Source: Saprospiraceae bacterium UBA2329 (GTDB lineage: Bacteria > Bacteroidota > Bacteroidia > Chitinophagales > Saprospiraceae). Taken from it: DNA of 40,834 bases. The DNA lies in assembly GCA_002344975.1 (NCBI GenBank), contig DDUV01000106.1, forward strand, positions 1-40,834. Direction: 5' to 3'. The number at the start of each line of letters is the position of its first letter. The stretch's first letter is position 1. Of this stretch, positions 14,311-22,729 are shown one piece after another. The position numbers were made by a program, and so were the translations under genes. The notes under the pieces were generated by a model. The model was not told where the DNA came from, ran no database searches, and saw nothing but the letters and a program-made list of their open reading frames with translations.

Positions 14311-16763
14311 TTTGTTTCCAATTCTTTTGCAATGCCGGCGTGAACTGCTTCAAATTGCCGTTTCATATTTTCATAATACGCCCCCATTGCCGATGCTTGC
14401 TCCGGGTGCGTAAAGAGATGATCCAGAAGAGCTATCTTGTTGATATCCAGCCCGGATTTGTCTTTCAGTATGGTGCGCGCATCGTCCAGCATTTCCCTCT
14501 GAGAGGTATATTGTTTGGATGAAACGCCGGCAAACAGCACCTCTTTGTGCGTGGGTGAAACCGAGTAGTCCCGTTCCTGAACGGCTCCGACCATACTGCC
14601 GCCGGTATCGTACAAGCGCGGTTTGAAATTCGGATTCACCTCGGCAATAGCCAATTGCATGGCATTCATTTGAGTCTGCATCTCGTCGAGGACATGAGCA
14701 AAGTCATTCTGATTGAGACCTACGGCGGTGTTGATGTAGTTGATGTATCTGTCGGGATGGGCATCGCTCCAGGCCACGCCCACGATGCGGCGGTAGTCCC
14801 GCACCTTCATGTTTTTGGGCGATACAGCAATGGCCATACCATCGTTCTCGCCCGAAGGCAGGATGTAGTCGCCTGTTTTTACCGGGCCTTTTACTTTCAC
14901 AGGTACCTGGCCCATGAAGGCAATTTTCTCGTGGTCTTTCTCGCGGTTCTTGTCGGTAGGCATATTCCCCAGCACAATGGGCGAAGTGGAGACCACCATG
15001 AATCGCTCCGGGTTGGCGAATTGTTTCGACACCTTTCCGCCTATTACTCCTACTACGTCTCCCGGATGCATAATCTCTTCCGTATTTGCCCGCTCCAGCC
15101 ACTCTGCGTAGTCTCCGGAACCACTCTCATACGCCACGCCGAGGTTGATGTCGGCATAGCTGCCATAAATGACCATATTGGTGATTTCAACGGCTGCTCC
15201 TATGGCTGTACTGAGTACATCTTCCGGGTCGAGTGGGCTGGCAAAGCTTGCCGCGAACTGTATCAACGAGCCAAGCGTAGAAATTCCTCCCTGAAGTATA
15301 TCCATCGAATAGTCGGAAAATATTTGTGACTTGAAGTTGGTGGCAGCTTCAGGGTCTCCAACAATGAGAGGAAAAAGTCCGGTAGTGGTATCGCATACAA
15401 TGTTTTGGATGACATGCCACAAGATGCTGGCAGGTGTGCCGTTAAGGTCTCTGCCATTATAGATATTCAAAAATGACGCAGAAGGACTGCTCAATGAGCT
15501 GTTAATTAAGGCATTAAAGTCTCCCGGATTGAAAGCCCCTGTGTTGAAAATCAGATTTCCATCCGTAACAAAGGGGTTGGAGGAAAACGACAATGCACTG
15601 AAGTCAATTCCAGTGATGGCGCTGCCGGCGAACAGATTGAGCGTGGGCAACTGTAAAATACTGGCCGGGTTCATGTTGAGCGTAGAGGGCGGGGTGGTAA
15701 TGATAGACGATACAATACTCAACAGTCCGGTGGGGTCGAGATCTGCCTTGCTCATGCCTTCCACTCTGCCGGTCATGGTAGCTGAGGAGTTCCAGAAAGA
15801 TATATAATTGTTGCCCCTGCCCGATGCTAATGGGCTAAAGTTAGACGGATCAACCTGAATCGCCAGTCCTTGACCACTGCCCCTGATGAGCAAGGGGTAG
15901 CTGTCTTGCGAGCTTTGACTTCCCTGAATGTACGCGTCAACAATGACTCTGTTATTCAGCCAGGAAGGGCCTTCTACTTGTAGATAATTGTTGATTTGCA
16001 CATTGCTGTCCACTTGGAGGTCATTGCCGATGTGTACATCATTCCCGATGCTGAGGTTGATCCCGACGTCGGCATTGCCGCCCACAAACAGGTCATTGTC
16101 CACAATCACGGAATCGCCGCTGAACTGCACATTGTCCTGAAAATTAGTTCGCGCAACAATCAGTAACTCACCGTTTTTGGTGATGCGCATGCGCTCTACA
16201 TTGTTGGTTTTGAAAATGAAATCCACGGGTACGGTGGTGCCTATGAAATGGCAGGTGTCGTTGACATTGTAGTTGCCAAGGTTGGTCCAATAAGGAATAC
16301 CGGTGGGGCTGCAACGTCGGTTTTTTTCCAATTCCGTCATCGGCGCCGACCATGTTTCGGCAGTACCCGCATGAAAGGCGTAGGGCACGGCCATGAGTTG
16401 TGTGGCGGCCAGCGTTACAAAATCCCCTTTTCCGGTTTCATCTAAAGCCAAAACCATCCAGATAGGGTGTTCGCTCCAGGGTACTTGCCGGAAATCCCCG
16501 CGCTCGGTTCGGCCCTGCCCAATGACGAGTTGAAACATGCCCAACTCATTGGTTTTCAACAGGTGTACTTCTTCATAAGCGGCTTTCCCGCCGGCATCGC
16601 CCGCTCGCAACGACACGCGCAAGCCAATGTTTTGCAGGGCTAAGGGCGCCCCTTTCGAGTCGCGTGCTACGGCCTGATAATTGATGCCCTGCGGTATGCT
16701 TTGGGCGAAAGCGAAAAGGCTGGTCAAAAGAAATGCCGGGATGATGAAGAAGTGTTTTTTCAT
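14307..16763 (-). CDS. Tail-fibre/adhesin-like secreted protein A with Peptidase G2-like C-terminal domain
   Basis: An 818-residue protein with a signal peptide (residues 1-20, ending FAFAQ). Residues 21-150 form a domain widespread in Bacteroidota (IPQGINYQAVARDSKG...GMFQLVIGQG). Around 190-260 is a short run of six-residue turns (DLFVGG-NADVG-INLSIG-NDVHIG-NDLQVD), suggesting a beta-helical stalk. A unique middle (about 290-590) follows. Residues about 610-720 resemble the Peptidase G2 autoprocessing or chaperone domain of phage appendages (GDYAEWL, PGDVVGVIGGKVSK, KIAFMGQVPVKVKG, GDYILPSG, IVGVAWS); this assignment is tentative. A C-terminal helical region follows. No T9SS sorting domain is visible. 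I choose ATG 16763 because the upstream residues overlap the next gene and precede the signal peptide. Confidence 0.8.
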   Translation of the reverse strand: MKKHFFIIPAFLLTSLFAFAQSIPQGINYQAVARDSKGAPLALQNIGLRVSLRAGDAGGKAAYEEVHLLKTNELGMFQLVIGQGRTERGDFRQVPWSEHPIWMVLALDETGKGDFVTLAATQLMAVPYAFHAGTAETWSAPMTELEKNRRCSPTGIPYWTNLGNYNVNDTCHFIGTTVPVDFIFKTNNVERMRITKNGELLIVARTNFQDNVQFSGDSVIVDNDLFVGGNADVGINLSIGNDVHIGNDLQVDSNVQINNYLQVEGPSWLNNRVIVDAYIQGSQSSQDSYPLLIRGSGQGLAIQVDPSNFSPLASGRGNNYISFWNSSATMTGRVEGMSKADLDPTGLLSIVSSIITTPPSTLNMNPASILQLPTLNLFAGSAITGIDFSALSFSSNPFVTDGNLIFNTGAFNPGDFNALINSSLSSPSASFLNIYNGRDLNGTPASILWHVIQNIVCDTTTGLFPLIVGDPEAATNFKSQIFSDYSMDILQGGISTLGSLIQFAASFASPLDPEDVLSTAIGAAVEITNMVIYGSYADINLGVAYESGSGDYAEWLERANTEEIMHPGDVVGVIGGKVSKQFANPERFMVVSTSPIVLGNMPTDKNREKDHEKIAFMGQVPVKVKGPVKTGDYILPSGENDGMAIAVSPKNMKVRDYRRIVGVAWSDAHPDRYINYINTAVGLNQNDFAHVLDEMQTQMNAMQLAIAEVNPNFKPRLYDTGGSMVGAVQERDYSVSPTHKEVLFAGVSSKQYTSQREMLDDARTILKDKSGLDINKIALLDHLFTHPEQASAMGAYYENMKRQFEAVHAGIAKELETK

Positions 16764-16794
16764 CGTTTTGAATGGTTTATGTGAATCGTGAGAA

Positions 16795-16831
16795 CGGAAG
16801 GAGGCTGCATTCTGTCGCCTGCCTCCTTCCG
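16795..16831. other. Intergenic hairpin between the two adhesin-like genes
   Basis: CGGAAGGAGGC (16795-16805) and GCCTCCTTCCG (16821-16831) form a perfect 11-bp stem with a 15-base loop. No T-run follows on the minus strand, so it is more likely an mRNA stability or partial-termination element than a full terminator. Confidence 0.6.
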
Positions 16832-16851
16832 CATTGGCAAGTCGAATGGTA

Positions 16852-19110
16852 TCAATTTCTTCTTGCCTCCATTTTGAGGATATTATCTCTGGTAGCCGCG
16901 TAGTTATCCTGCACATTGCGAATGATTTCCTGCCGGAATACCTGATCGCTGAAAAGTTTTTTCAGTCCAGGGTGCTGTTGAATGTCATAACCACGCGAAC
17001 GATAGGTTTCCTGCAAAAGCAGGACGGCCTCTTCTGCCTGAGCAGCATCAAAAGCGGCAGGGATGCTGGCTGCTACGAATTCGCTGCGGGTGGCAGGCTG
17101 CGGTTGTGCTGATAGCGGCGCGATTGGTTTGCCCGATTCCAAAGCGGCCAATCGTCGGTTCAGGGCAGCGAAATCATTTTTCAGATCGGTTACTTCCTGA
17201 TTCAATTTTTCGATTTCGTTTTGCTGCTCTTCCACCAATTTTGCTATGTCATTGTTGTTCAGGCCAATAGCCATGTTAATGTAGGCCAATTTGCTTCCTG
17301 CCGGAGTTGCCGACCAAGCCACGCCTACTATTTGGCGGTATTGGCCCGGACTGATGCGTTGCGGAGATACGGCCATGCCGGTACCGTCGTTGAACCCGGA
17401 AGGCAGGATGAAGTCGCCTATATTGACCTGGCCGCGCACTTTCACAGGAATTTGCCCCATAAAAGCCACTTTTTCAAACAGCGCTTGTTCGTCTTCTTCG
17501 GGCATATTGCCCAGCATGGCCGGATTGGTAGAAATGACTAAATACTGCGATACTCCGTTATCGGTACGTTTACTGATGAGACCGCCCTTTACCCCTACAA
17601 TGTCTCCGGGAGTCATGGTTTCGGCGGCATGGCTGCGTTTCAGCCACTCTGCGTAGTCGGCAGAACCAGACTGATAAGTGACGCCCACATTGGCAAAAGC
17701 AAATGCCTCATAAGCAGCGAGGTTGGCGATGGCTAATATTTCTTCGGCTATGGCAATGGCTACCACCGACGGCTCCGGCGGACAGGCAACGGCGCCTACG
17801 CCGGCACAGGCATTGGGCAAGGCGGAAAGTCCGATATTGACGCCGGCGGCAACGACTTCGGCAGTGTAAATAGATGTTTCAAAAATGAACTCCGGAGAGG
17901 ATGCTACTTCCGCTGAGGTTTGCCCTTCAATACGGCCGCGGGCAGTATTATTGTTGTCAAAAAAAGTAATGAAGTTGTTGCTGCCGTTGGGGGTTCCCTG
18001 ATTTACTTTCACCGCAATCCCCTGAGCGCTGCCTTCCACTCGCAGCGGATAGGCATTGTAAGACGCATCGCCGCCACCTACATTGGCTCTGATGGTAACC
18101 TGCCCGTTCAAATCGGTTACGTTGTTTACTGTGAGCTTGCCGCTGGAAGTGAGGGTTCCGCCAACGGCAGTATTGCGGGTTACTGCCAGGTCTCGGCCAA
18201 TGCTGCCGTCTCGCCCAATGCTAAGGTCGTTGCCGATTTCGGCATTGTTGGTGACAAAAATATTGGTAAACCGGCCATCGCCGCCTACCTCCAGATTGCC
18301 TGAGATGCTTCCGTTTCCGCCCACGCCGAGGTCTTGTCCGATGCCGCCATTGCCTCCCACATCCAAGTTTTGGTCTATGGCGGCGTCTCCATGCACATCC
18401 AAATCTTGCCCCACGTCCACATTGCCTCCTACAAACAGGTCGTTGTCTATGATGACGGAGTCGCCGCTGAACTGCACATTATCCACAAACGTTACCCTGG
18501 CAAGGATGATCAATTCTCCCTCTTTGGTGATGCGCATGCGCTCCACATTGTTGGTCTTGAAAATGAAATCAACAGGTACGGTGGTGCCTATGAAATGGCA
18601 GGTGTCGTTGACGTTATAATTACCAAGGTTGCTCCAGAAAGGAATACCGGTGGAACTACAGCGCCGGTTTTTTTCCAATTCCGTCATCGGCGCCGACCAC
18701 GTCTCTGCTGTACCGGCATGAAAGGCGTAGGGCACGGCCATGAGTTGTGTAGCGGCCAGCGTTACAAAATCCCCTTTTCCGGTTTCATCTAAAGCCAAAA
18801 CCATCCAAATAGGGTGTTCGCTCCAGGGTACTTGCCGGAAATCCCCGCGCTCGGTTCGGCCCTGCCCAATGACGAGTTGAAACATGCCCAACTCATTGGT
18901 TTTCAACAGGTGTACTTCTTCATAAGCGGCTTTCCCGCCGGCATCGCCCGCTCGCAATGACACGCGCAGGCCAATGTTTTGCAGGGCTAAGGGCGCTCCT
19001 TTCGAGTCGCGTGCTACGGCCTGATAATTGATGCCCTGCGGTATGCTCTGGGCAAAGGCGAAAAGACCTGCCAGGCAAAAAGCAATGGCCAGAATAAGGT
19101 GCTTTTTCAT
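16852..19110 (-). CDS. Tail-fibre/adhesin-like secreted protein B, paralogue of protein A
   Basis: A 752-residue protein with a signal peptide (ending FAFAQ). Residues 22-225 are almost identical to protein A. It then has a longer beta-helical run of VGGNGSIG/DLDVHG-type hexads (about residues 215-330), a unique middle with a small hydrophobic Ala-rich stretch (about 400-470), and a Peptidase G2-like domain (SADYAEWLKRS, PGDIVGVKGGLISK, KVAFMGQIPVKVRG, GDFILPSG, IVGVAWS). A coiled coil follows (LVEEQQNEIEKLNQEVTDLKN, heptads), a typical trimerisation element of fibres. Architecture and context suggest a trimeric surface fibre. No sorting domain is visible. Gaps of 49 and 88 bases to its neighbours suggest one transcript. 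Confidence 0.8.
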   Translation of the reverse strand: MKKHLILAIAFCLAGLFAFAQSIPQGINYQAVARDSKGAPLALQNIGLRVSLRAGDAGGKAAYEEVHLLKTNELGMFQLVIGQGRTERGDFRQVPWSEHPIWMVLALDETGKGDFVTLAATQLMAVPYAFHAGTAETWSAPMTELEKNRRCSSTGIPFWSNLGNYNVNDTCHFIGTTVPVDFIFKTNNVERMRITKEGELIILARVTFVDNVQFSGDSVIIDNDLFVGGNVDVGQDLDVHGDAAIDQNLDVGGNGGIGQDLGVGGNGSISGNLEVGGDGRFTNIFVTNNAEIGNDLSIGRDGSIGRDLAVTRNTAVGGTLTSSGKLTVNNVTDLNGQVTIRANVGGGDASYNAYPLRVEGSAQGIAVKVNQGTPNGSNNFITFFDNNNTARGRIEGQTSAEVASSPEFIFETSIYTAEVVAAGVNIGLSALPNACAGVGAVACPPEPSVVAIAIAEEILAIANLAAYEAFAFANVGVTYQSGSADYAEWLKRSHAAETMTPGDIVGVKGGLISKRTDNGVSQYLVISTNPAMLGNMPEEDEQALFEKVAFMGQIPVKVRGQVNIGDFILPSGFNDGTGMAVSPQRISPGQYRQIVGVAWSATPAGSKLAYINMAIGLNNNDIAKLVEEQQNEIEKLNQEVTDLKNDFAALNRRLAALESGKPIAPLSAQPQPATRSEFVAASIPAAFDAAQAEEAVLLLQETYRSRGYDIQQHPGLKKLFSDQVFRQEIIRNVQDNYAATRDNILKMEARRN

Positions 19111-19159
19111 AATTGTGTGAGTTTTTAGGAAGTGAAAGTATTCATCAATTGAGTCGGGG

Positions 19160-19663
19160 CTATTTCGTTTTTACAATCCTGTGAATGGAGAGAACCTCTC
19201 CGCGAGCGCTTATACACCGCAACAAATAAGAACCCGGCGGATATGCCGACGCGTCTATATGCCAGGTTGCGGCGGAGGCATCGGTTTTTTCGCGCAACAA
19301 GGGTTTGCCTTGTAGGTCGCTGATTTCGAGCCATACTTCTCCAGAAAGATCAGCAGGAAAAAAAATATTGATCTCCGCAGCGGTGGGATTAGGAGATATG
19401 CGAATGTCGGCTGCCGTCCGAACAAGAGCGGGCGATGGCTGAACTGTTTCTACCCAAATAGAGGGCTGTTGAAATCCCTGGGTCAATTGCCCAAAGGAGG
19501 TGTAGAGTGTTGCAATGGCAGGTTCGCCCAGCGTCCAGTCTAAACTGAGACGATTGTTTGACACGGAACCGCCTTGCGAAGCTGTCACTTGCCGTTCGAT
19601 GGCTGCTTGCGCCGCTGCGCCGACTGCCATGCCACAAAATACCAGAATCAGGAAATGCTTCAT
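19160..19663 (-). CDS. Small T9SS type A sorting-domain protein
   Basis: A 167-residue secreted protein with a signal peptide (residues 1-19, ending AAAQA). A short region contains the Saprospiria-type block LDWTLGEPAIATL...GQLTQGFQQP. Residues about 88-167 form a type IX secretion sorting domain (ISPNPTAAEINI..., GSYLLRCIS, HRIVKTK). The protein is nearly all sorting domain, so its passenger is only about 60 residues. It is the first gene of a likely operon with the two adhesin-like proteins. It may be the surface anchor or partner for them, but this is inference. Confidence 0.8.
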   Translation of the reverse strand: MKHFLILVFCGMAVGAAAQAAIERQVTASQGGSVSNNRLSLDWTLGEPAIATLYTSFGQLTQGFQQPSIWVETVQPSPALVRTAADIRISPNPTAAEINIFFPADLSGEVWLEISDLQGKPLLREKTDASAATWHIDASAYPPGSYLLRCISARGEVLSIHRIVKTK

Positions 19664-19881
19664 GAATATGAGTTTGTAAGGTGAACAATCTATATGATAG
19701 CGTGGCTGTCACAAATGAGCGCAACAAGGGGGGGAAGCGGAGCGCCCGGCAATCATTTTCCATGCAGAATAGGGCAAATGCGGAAATGATAGCGCAAGTA
19801 TAGGGCTTTGAGCTAAAAAAATAAAATTTTATGGCCGTTTTTTTATTTTTGGAACCCGTTCCTTTGACCGCGATTTTGGAG
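19664..19881. other. Intergenic region without recognised genes
   Basis: This 218-base gap lies between truB (which ends at 19882) and the T9SS-protein start. A minus-strand TATACTTG at 19795-19802 is one mismatch from a -7 element, but no -33 partner is present. I see no ORF or clear terminator. Confidence 0.4.
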
Positions 19882-20586
19882 TTATAGCCTTTGAATCAAC
19901 TCTTCCAGCTCCCAGGCGTCCTTCAGCAGGTGTGGACCAATGGCCGTGCGACACAGCGCGCTGAGATAGGCGCCACTTTGAAGCGCTTTGCCAAAATCAT
20001 AAGCTAAAGAGCGGATGTAAGTACCCTTGGAACAATGCACCTCGAAGTCAATTTCGGGGAGTTCCACACGGCTGAGGTCAAATCTGGAAATATGGACAGG
20101 GCGTGCGGCAATGGCAATGTGTTCACCCTTGCGCGCTTTTTTGTACAGGGGCTGCCCGTCCACTTTGATAGCAGAGAACATGGGGGGAATTTGCTCTAAG
20201 TCGCCCAGAAACGTCAATCGGGCCTGCTCCAGCAATTCCGGTGTGATGTGTTGTATGGGGAATGTCTCTTCCACCTCAGTTTCTGCATCGTAAGAAGCAG
20301 TGACGGCGCCCATCATCATAGTGCCGGTATAAACTTTGGGGAGGTTTTGATATTCGTCAATTCGGCGGGTGGCTTTGCCGGTGCATACAATCAGCAGGCC
20401 GGTGGCCATGGGGTCCAATGTACCCGCATGGCCAACCTTAATGTTTTTTACCTGCAACAGTTGCCGCAGCTTGTTCCGTAACTTGTTGACCACATCGAAC
20501 GAAGTCCAGCCCTTCGGTTTGTTGATGAGAAGTACTTCGCCGGCCAGGAAATCAAGCCCGGAAAGAGGAGGGTCTGCTGTTTCCAT
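19882..20586 (-). CDS. truB: tRNA pseudouridine(55) synthase
   Basis: A 234-residue enzyme that converts U55 to pseudouridine in the tRNA T-arm. The catalytic Asp58 lies in GHAGTLDPMATGLL. The N-terminal KPKGWTSFDVV motif is present, as are CTGKATR and CSKGTYIRSLAYDFG, which line the active site. Length is typical for the short form without an extended PUA domain. The upstream HTH-like gene ends four bases before the start, so both are co-transcribed. The start at ATG 20586 precedes the family's opening motif by about 20 residues. Confidence 0.95.
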   Translation of the reverse strand: METADPPLSGLDFLAGEVLLINKPKGWTSFDVVNKLRNKLRQLLQVKNIKVGHAGTLDPMATGLLIVCTGKATRRIDEYQNLPKVYTGTMMMGAVTASYDAETEVEETFPIQHITPELLEQARLTFLGDLEQIPPMFSAIKVDGQPLYKKARKGEHIAIAARPVHISRFDLSRVELPEIDFEVHCSKGTYIRSLAYDFGKALQSGAYLSALCRTAIGPHLLKDAWELEELIQRL

Positions 20587-20590
20587 AAGT

Positions 20591-20857
20591 TTAATTCTCG
20601 GCAGCCTCGCCTTCTGTTTCCGGAATCAAAGATTTGGCTAAATCAAGAATGGAGGTATCCTCGATGTGAACGATGCCGCCATTGGGGCCGGGTTGAATGT
20701 GAATACCTGGAATGGACTGGTCGTCTTCGTATTTGGATGCGCCGAAGTAGTTGCGCACGGTTTGCTCATCTATGTTGAGCTTTTCGGCAATGAGTTTTAC
20801 ACTGCCGGTAGGCAGCTTGTGTTTGATGTCGCGCAGTTCGTCAAAAGTGATATACAT
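20591..20857 (-). CDS. Small HTH-like DNA-binding protein
   Basis: An 88-residue protein. Residues 1-45 (MYITFDELRDIKHKLPTGS... KLIAEKLNIDEQTVRNYFG) read as a helix-turn-helix: a helix, a Gly-containing turn, and a recognition-type helix ending in VRNYFG. The second half has a beta segment with GPNGGIVHIED, then an acidic tail. I choose ATG 20857 over the in-frame ATG at 20866 because homologous openings usually start MYI/TFDELR; either is possible. It precedes truB by four bases. Its DNA target and role are unknown to me. Confidence 0.75.
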   Translation of the reverse strand: MYITFDELRDIKHKLPTGSVKLIAEKLNIDEQTVRNYFGASKYEDDQSIPGIHIQPGPNGGIVHIEDTSILDLAKSLIPETEGEAAEN

Positions 20858-20897
20858 GATTAGCAATGTTTTGTGAACAATGTGATTTCAATTTTCG

Positions 20898-20928
20898 GAA
20901 AGGTAAGGCGGGAAACGATTGTATGCAA
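20898..20928 (-). promoter_or_regulatory. Probable promoter of the HTH-truB operon
   Basis: The minus strand reads TTG (20928-20926), a 20-base spacer, then TACCTTTC (20905-20898), one mismatch from TAnnTTTG. It lies 40 bases before the HTH start. Confidence 0.4.
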
Positions 20929-20959
20929 GCGTTTGCTTAAAAAAATTAACACAGGTGCT

Positions 20960-21005
20960 AAAAAAACGACAACCCGGACTCTGACGCAGGGTCGGAGTCC
21001 GGGTT
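20960..21005 (-). terminator. Rho-independent terminator of the TPR/beta-barrel operon
   Basis: CAACCCGGACTC (20970-20981) pairs perfectly with GAGTCCGGGTTG (20994-21005). On the minus strand a T-run (20966-20960) follows, 30 bases after the stop of the beta-barrel gene. Confidence 0.85.
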
Positions 21006-21035
21006 GCATGTCGAAGCTCAAGGCTTTTGTAGTAA

Positions 21036-22697
21036 TCAGAATCTCGCCGTAATGCCGGCCAGTGCATTGAGGCCGAACACTGGATAATGCTGCCAGCGCT
21101 GACGCCGGTTGTTGGCTAAGTTGTTGAGTTGCAGAAAAACACCGATGTTTTCCGTCAGGCGATAATCGGCCCCCAAGCTCAGGTCAAACAGCGCGTTGAG
21201 ATTTTTTGCTACTCCGTCCGTATCCAAATAGGGCACGCCGTTTTCCAAGAAAAGATCGGCACGCACCGAGCCTTTACCATCGGTGGTAGCGTATTTGGCG
21301 CCTGCCGAGATGGTAGTGGCGGGCAAGTGCCACGCTTTGCCTTCTTTGCCTGCATTGAAGAAATTTTGGGTGAATTTGCCGTTGATTTCAAAACCTTTGA
21401 ACAGCGGCGCCACCAAGGATGCAGTGATGTATGCAATGTCTATGGTGTCGTACAATACGTTGAAACGGGGCGGCAAACTGTCGCCGTTCCACAGGAATGT
21501 GGCCAAATGGTCGGTGGTTTTATAACCGCCCTGCACCCGGTAGTCAATGCCCTGCACTACGCCGCGAATACCGCCGAAGTAGTCTATGTAGCGCGTGTTG
21601 CGCAGGCGAATGCGGGAACTGACAAACGGATTGTATTCGCTCAGACTGCGGAAGGTGTTTTTTTGCAAAGAACCCTCGGCGCCCGCAAAAACATTGAGTA
21701 CCGGCCCGATGACTCTGGCCGATAATTCAACATCGGGGAAGAACGAAAACTCGTCGTCGTGCGAAACGAGATTCAAGCCCACTTTGGCGCGGAAAGCATC
21801 TCCTGAAAAGGTGAAATTGGGCTGTAGGTAGAAGTTGTGCAGCGATTGCCGGGCTGTGTCGCGGTACGAAGTAAAATCGGTGCGCAGATTGATGCGGAAA
21901 GCATGGCGTTCCTGTATCCACTTGGTAGCATTGATTTTGAGGTCGAAACCATTCTCGCGGGCGGCATAAGCATCTTGCAGGTAATAGAAATCGAATCCGG
22001 CCTGATAGTTGAAATCTGCAACGGTACGCTCGCCGTTGAAGATATTGGCGCCTACATCAATTATAGAAAAACGCTGTCGAACGTCTTCTTTATCAAAACT
22101 GATGGCCGGATTGTCGGGATCGTTGAGGTTATTATAGCCATAGAAGAAGACGTTGTCGGCAGTGTAGCGCGCCTTGCCGTTGATGGCGATGCCCTGCTCC
22201 AGATAGTACGTTCCGTCTAAACCGGCGCTGGTGTAAGAAAAGCGCTGGTTTTCCACTTTGGCATTGTTGTTGGCCGAGTGGTGTTGTGCGCCGATGCCGA
22301 AATTGTACTTTTTGTCTTTGGCAATATTGTAAGAAAACTCACCCAGCAGGGAAGACGGCATGCCCGCACCCAGTCTGGTATAGCCGTTATATACTTTCGG
22401 TACGCGTTCGCCGCGCATGGCCAAAGGGCGGATCTGCGGCGCCGGATACTCTACGTTGATCGGGCGGCCGGTGATGTTGTAGGTCTGCCTTTTTACAGAG
22501 GTATCCAAAGGCGGCAGTTCGGGTTGCAGGCCGATGCGCTCGGTTTCGAGCAGGCGGGCATCGAAGTTTTTTACAATTTCCACCTGCTCCGTCGGCAGGG
22601 TGGTTTGTGCCTGAAGTGCGACCGAAGCAGAGATAAGCGCTACTGCGATCAAAGCAAAATATTTAGACATTGTTTGTTGCATTTTTATGATTTTCAA
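21036..22697 (-). CDS. Outer-membrane beta-barrel protein (TonB-receptor-like barrel)
   Basis: A 553-residue protein with a signal peptide (ending VALQAQ) and an N-terminal region of about 70 residues. Many alternating amphipathic strands with aromatic edges follow, ending in the outer-membrane C-terminus GLNALAGITARF. The last third (DYRLTENIGVFLQLNNLANNRRQRW...YPVFG) is typical of the C-terminal strands of TonB-dependent receptors, but no plug domain is visible. I call it a porin-like barrel. Starts at 22697, 22682 and 22670 are all possible; the last gives the tidiest signal peptide. It follows the TPR gene by 32 bases, so the pair is probably an operon. Confidence 0.8.
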   Translation of the reverse strand: MKIIKMQQTMSKYFALIAVALISASVALQAQTTLPTEQVEIVKNFDARLLETERIGLQPELPPLDTSVKRQTYNITGRPINVEYPAPQIRPLAMRGERVPKVYNGYTRLGAGMPSSLLGEFSYNIAKDKKYNFGIGAQHHSANNNAKVENQRFSYTSAGLDGTYYLEQGIAINGKARYTADNVFFYGYNNLNDPDNPAISFDKEDVRQRFSIIDVGANIFNGERTVADFNYQAGFDFYYLQDAYAARENGFDLKINATKWIQERHAFRINLRTDFTSYRDTARQSLHNFYLQPNFTFSGDAFRAKVGLNLVSHDDEFSFFPDVELSARVIGPVLNVFAGAEGSLQKNTFRSLSEYNPFVSSRIRLRNTRYIDYFGGIRGVVQGIDYRVQGGYKTTDHLATFLWNGDSLPPRFNVLYDTIDIAYITASLVAPLFKGFEINGKFTQNFFNAGKEGKAWHLPATTISAGAKYATTDGKGSVRADLFLENGVPYLDTDGVAKNLNALFDLSLGADYRLTENIGVFLQLNNLANNRRQRWQHYPVFGLNALAGITARF

Positions 22698-22729
22698 TCA
22701 ATTGGACAAAAGAGCCGCGTTGGACGAAC

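Noticed and set aside
14307..16916. Longer version of adhesin-like protein A starting at 16916
   Set aside because: The extra 51 residues overlap the end of the next gene and precede a complete signal peptide at 16763.
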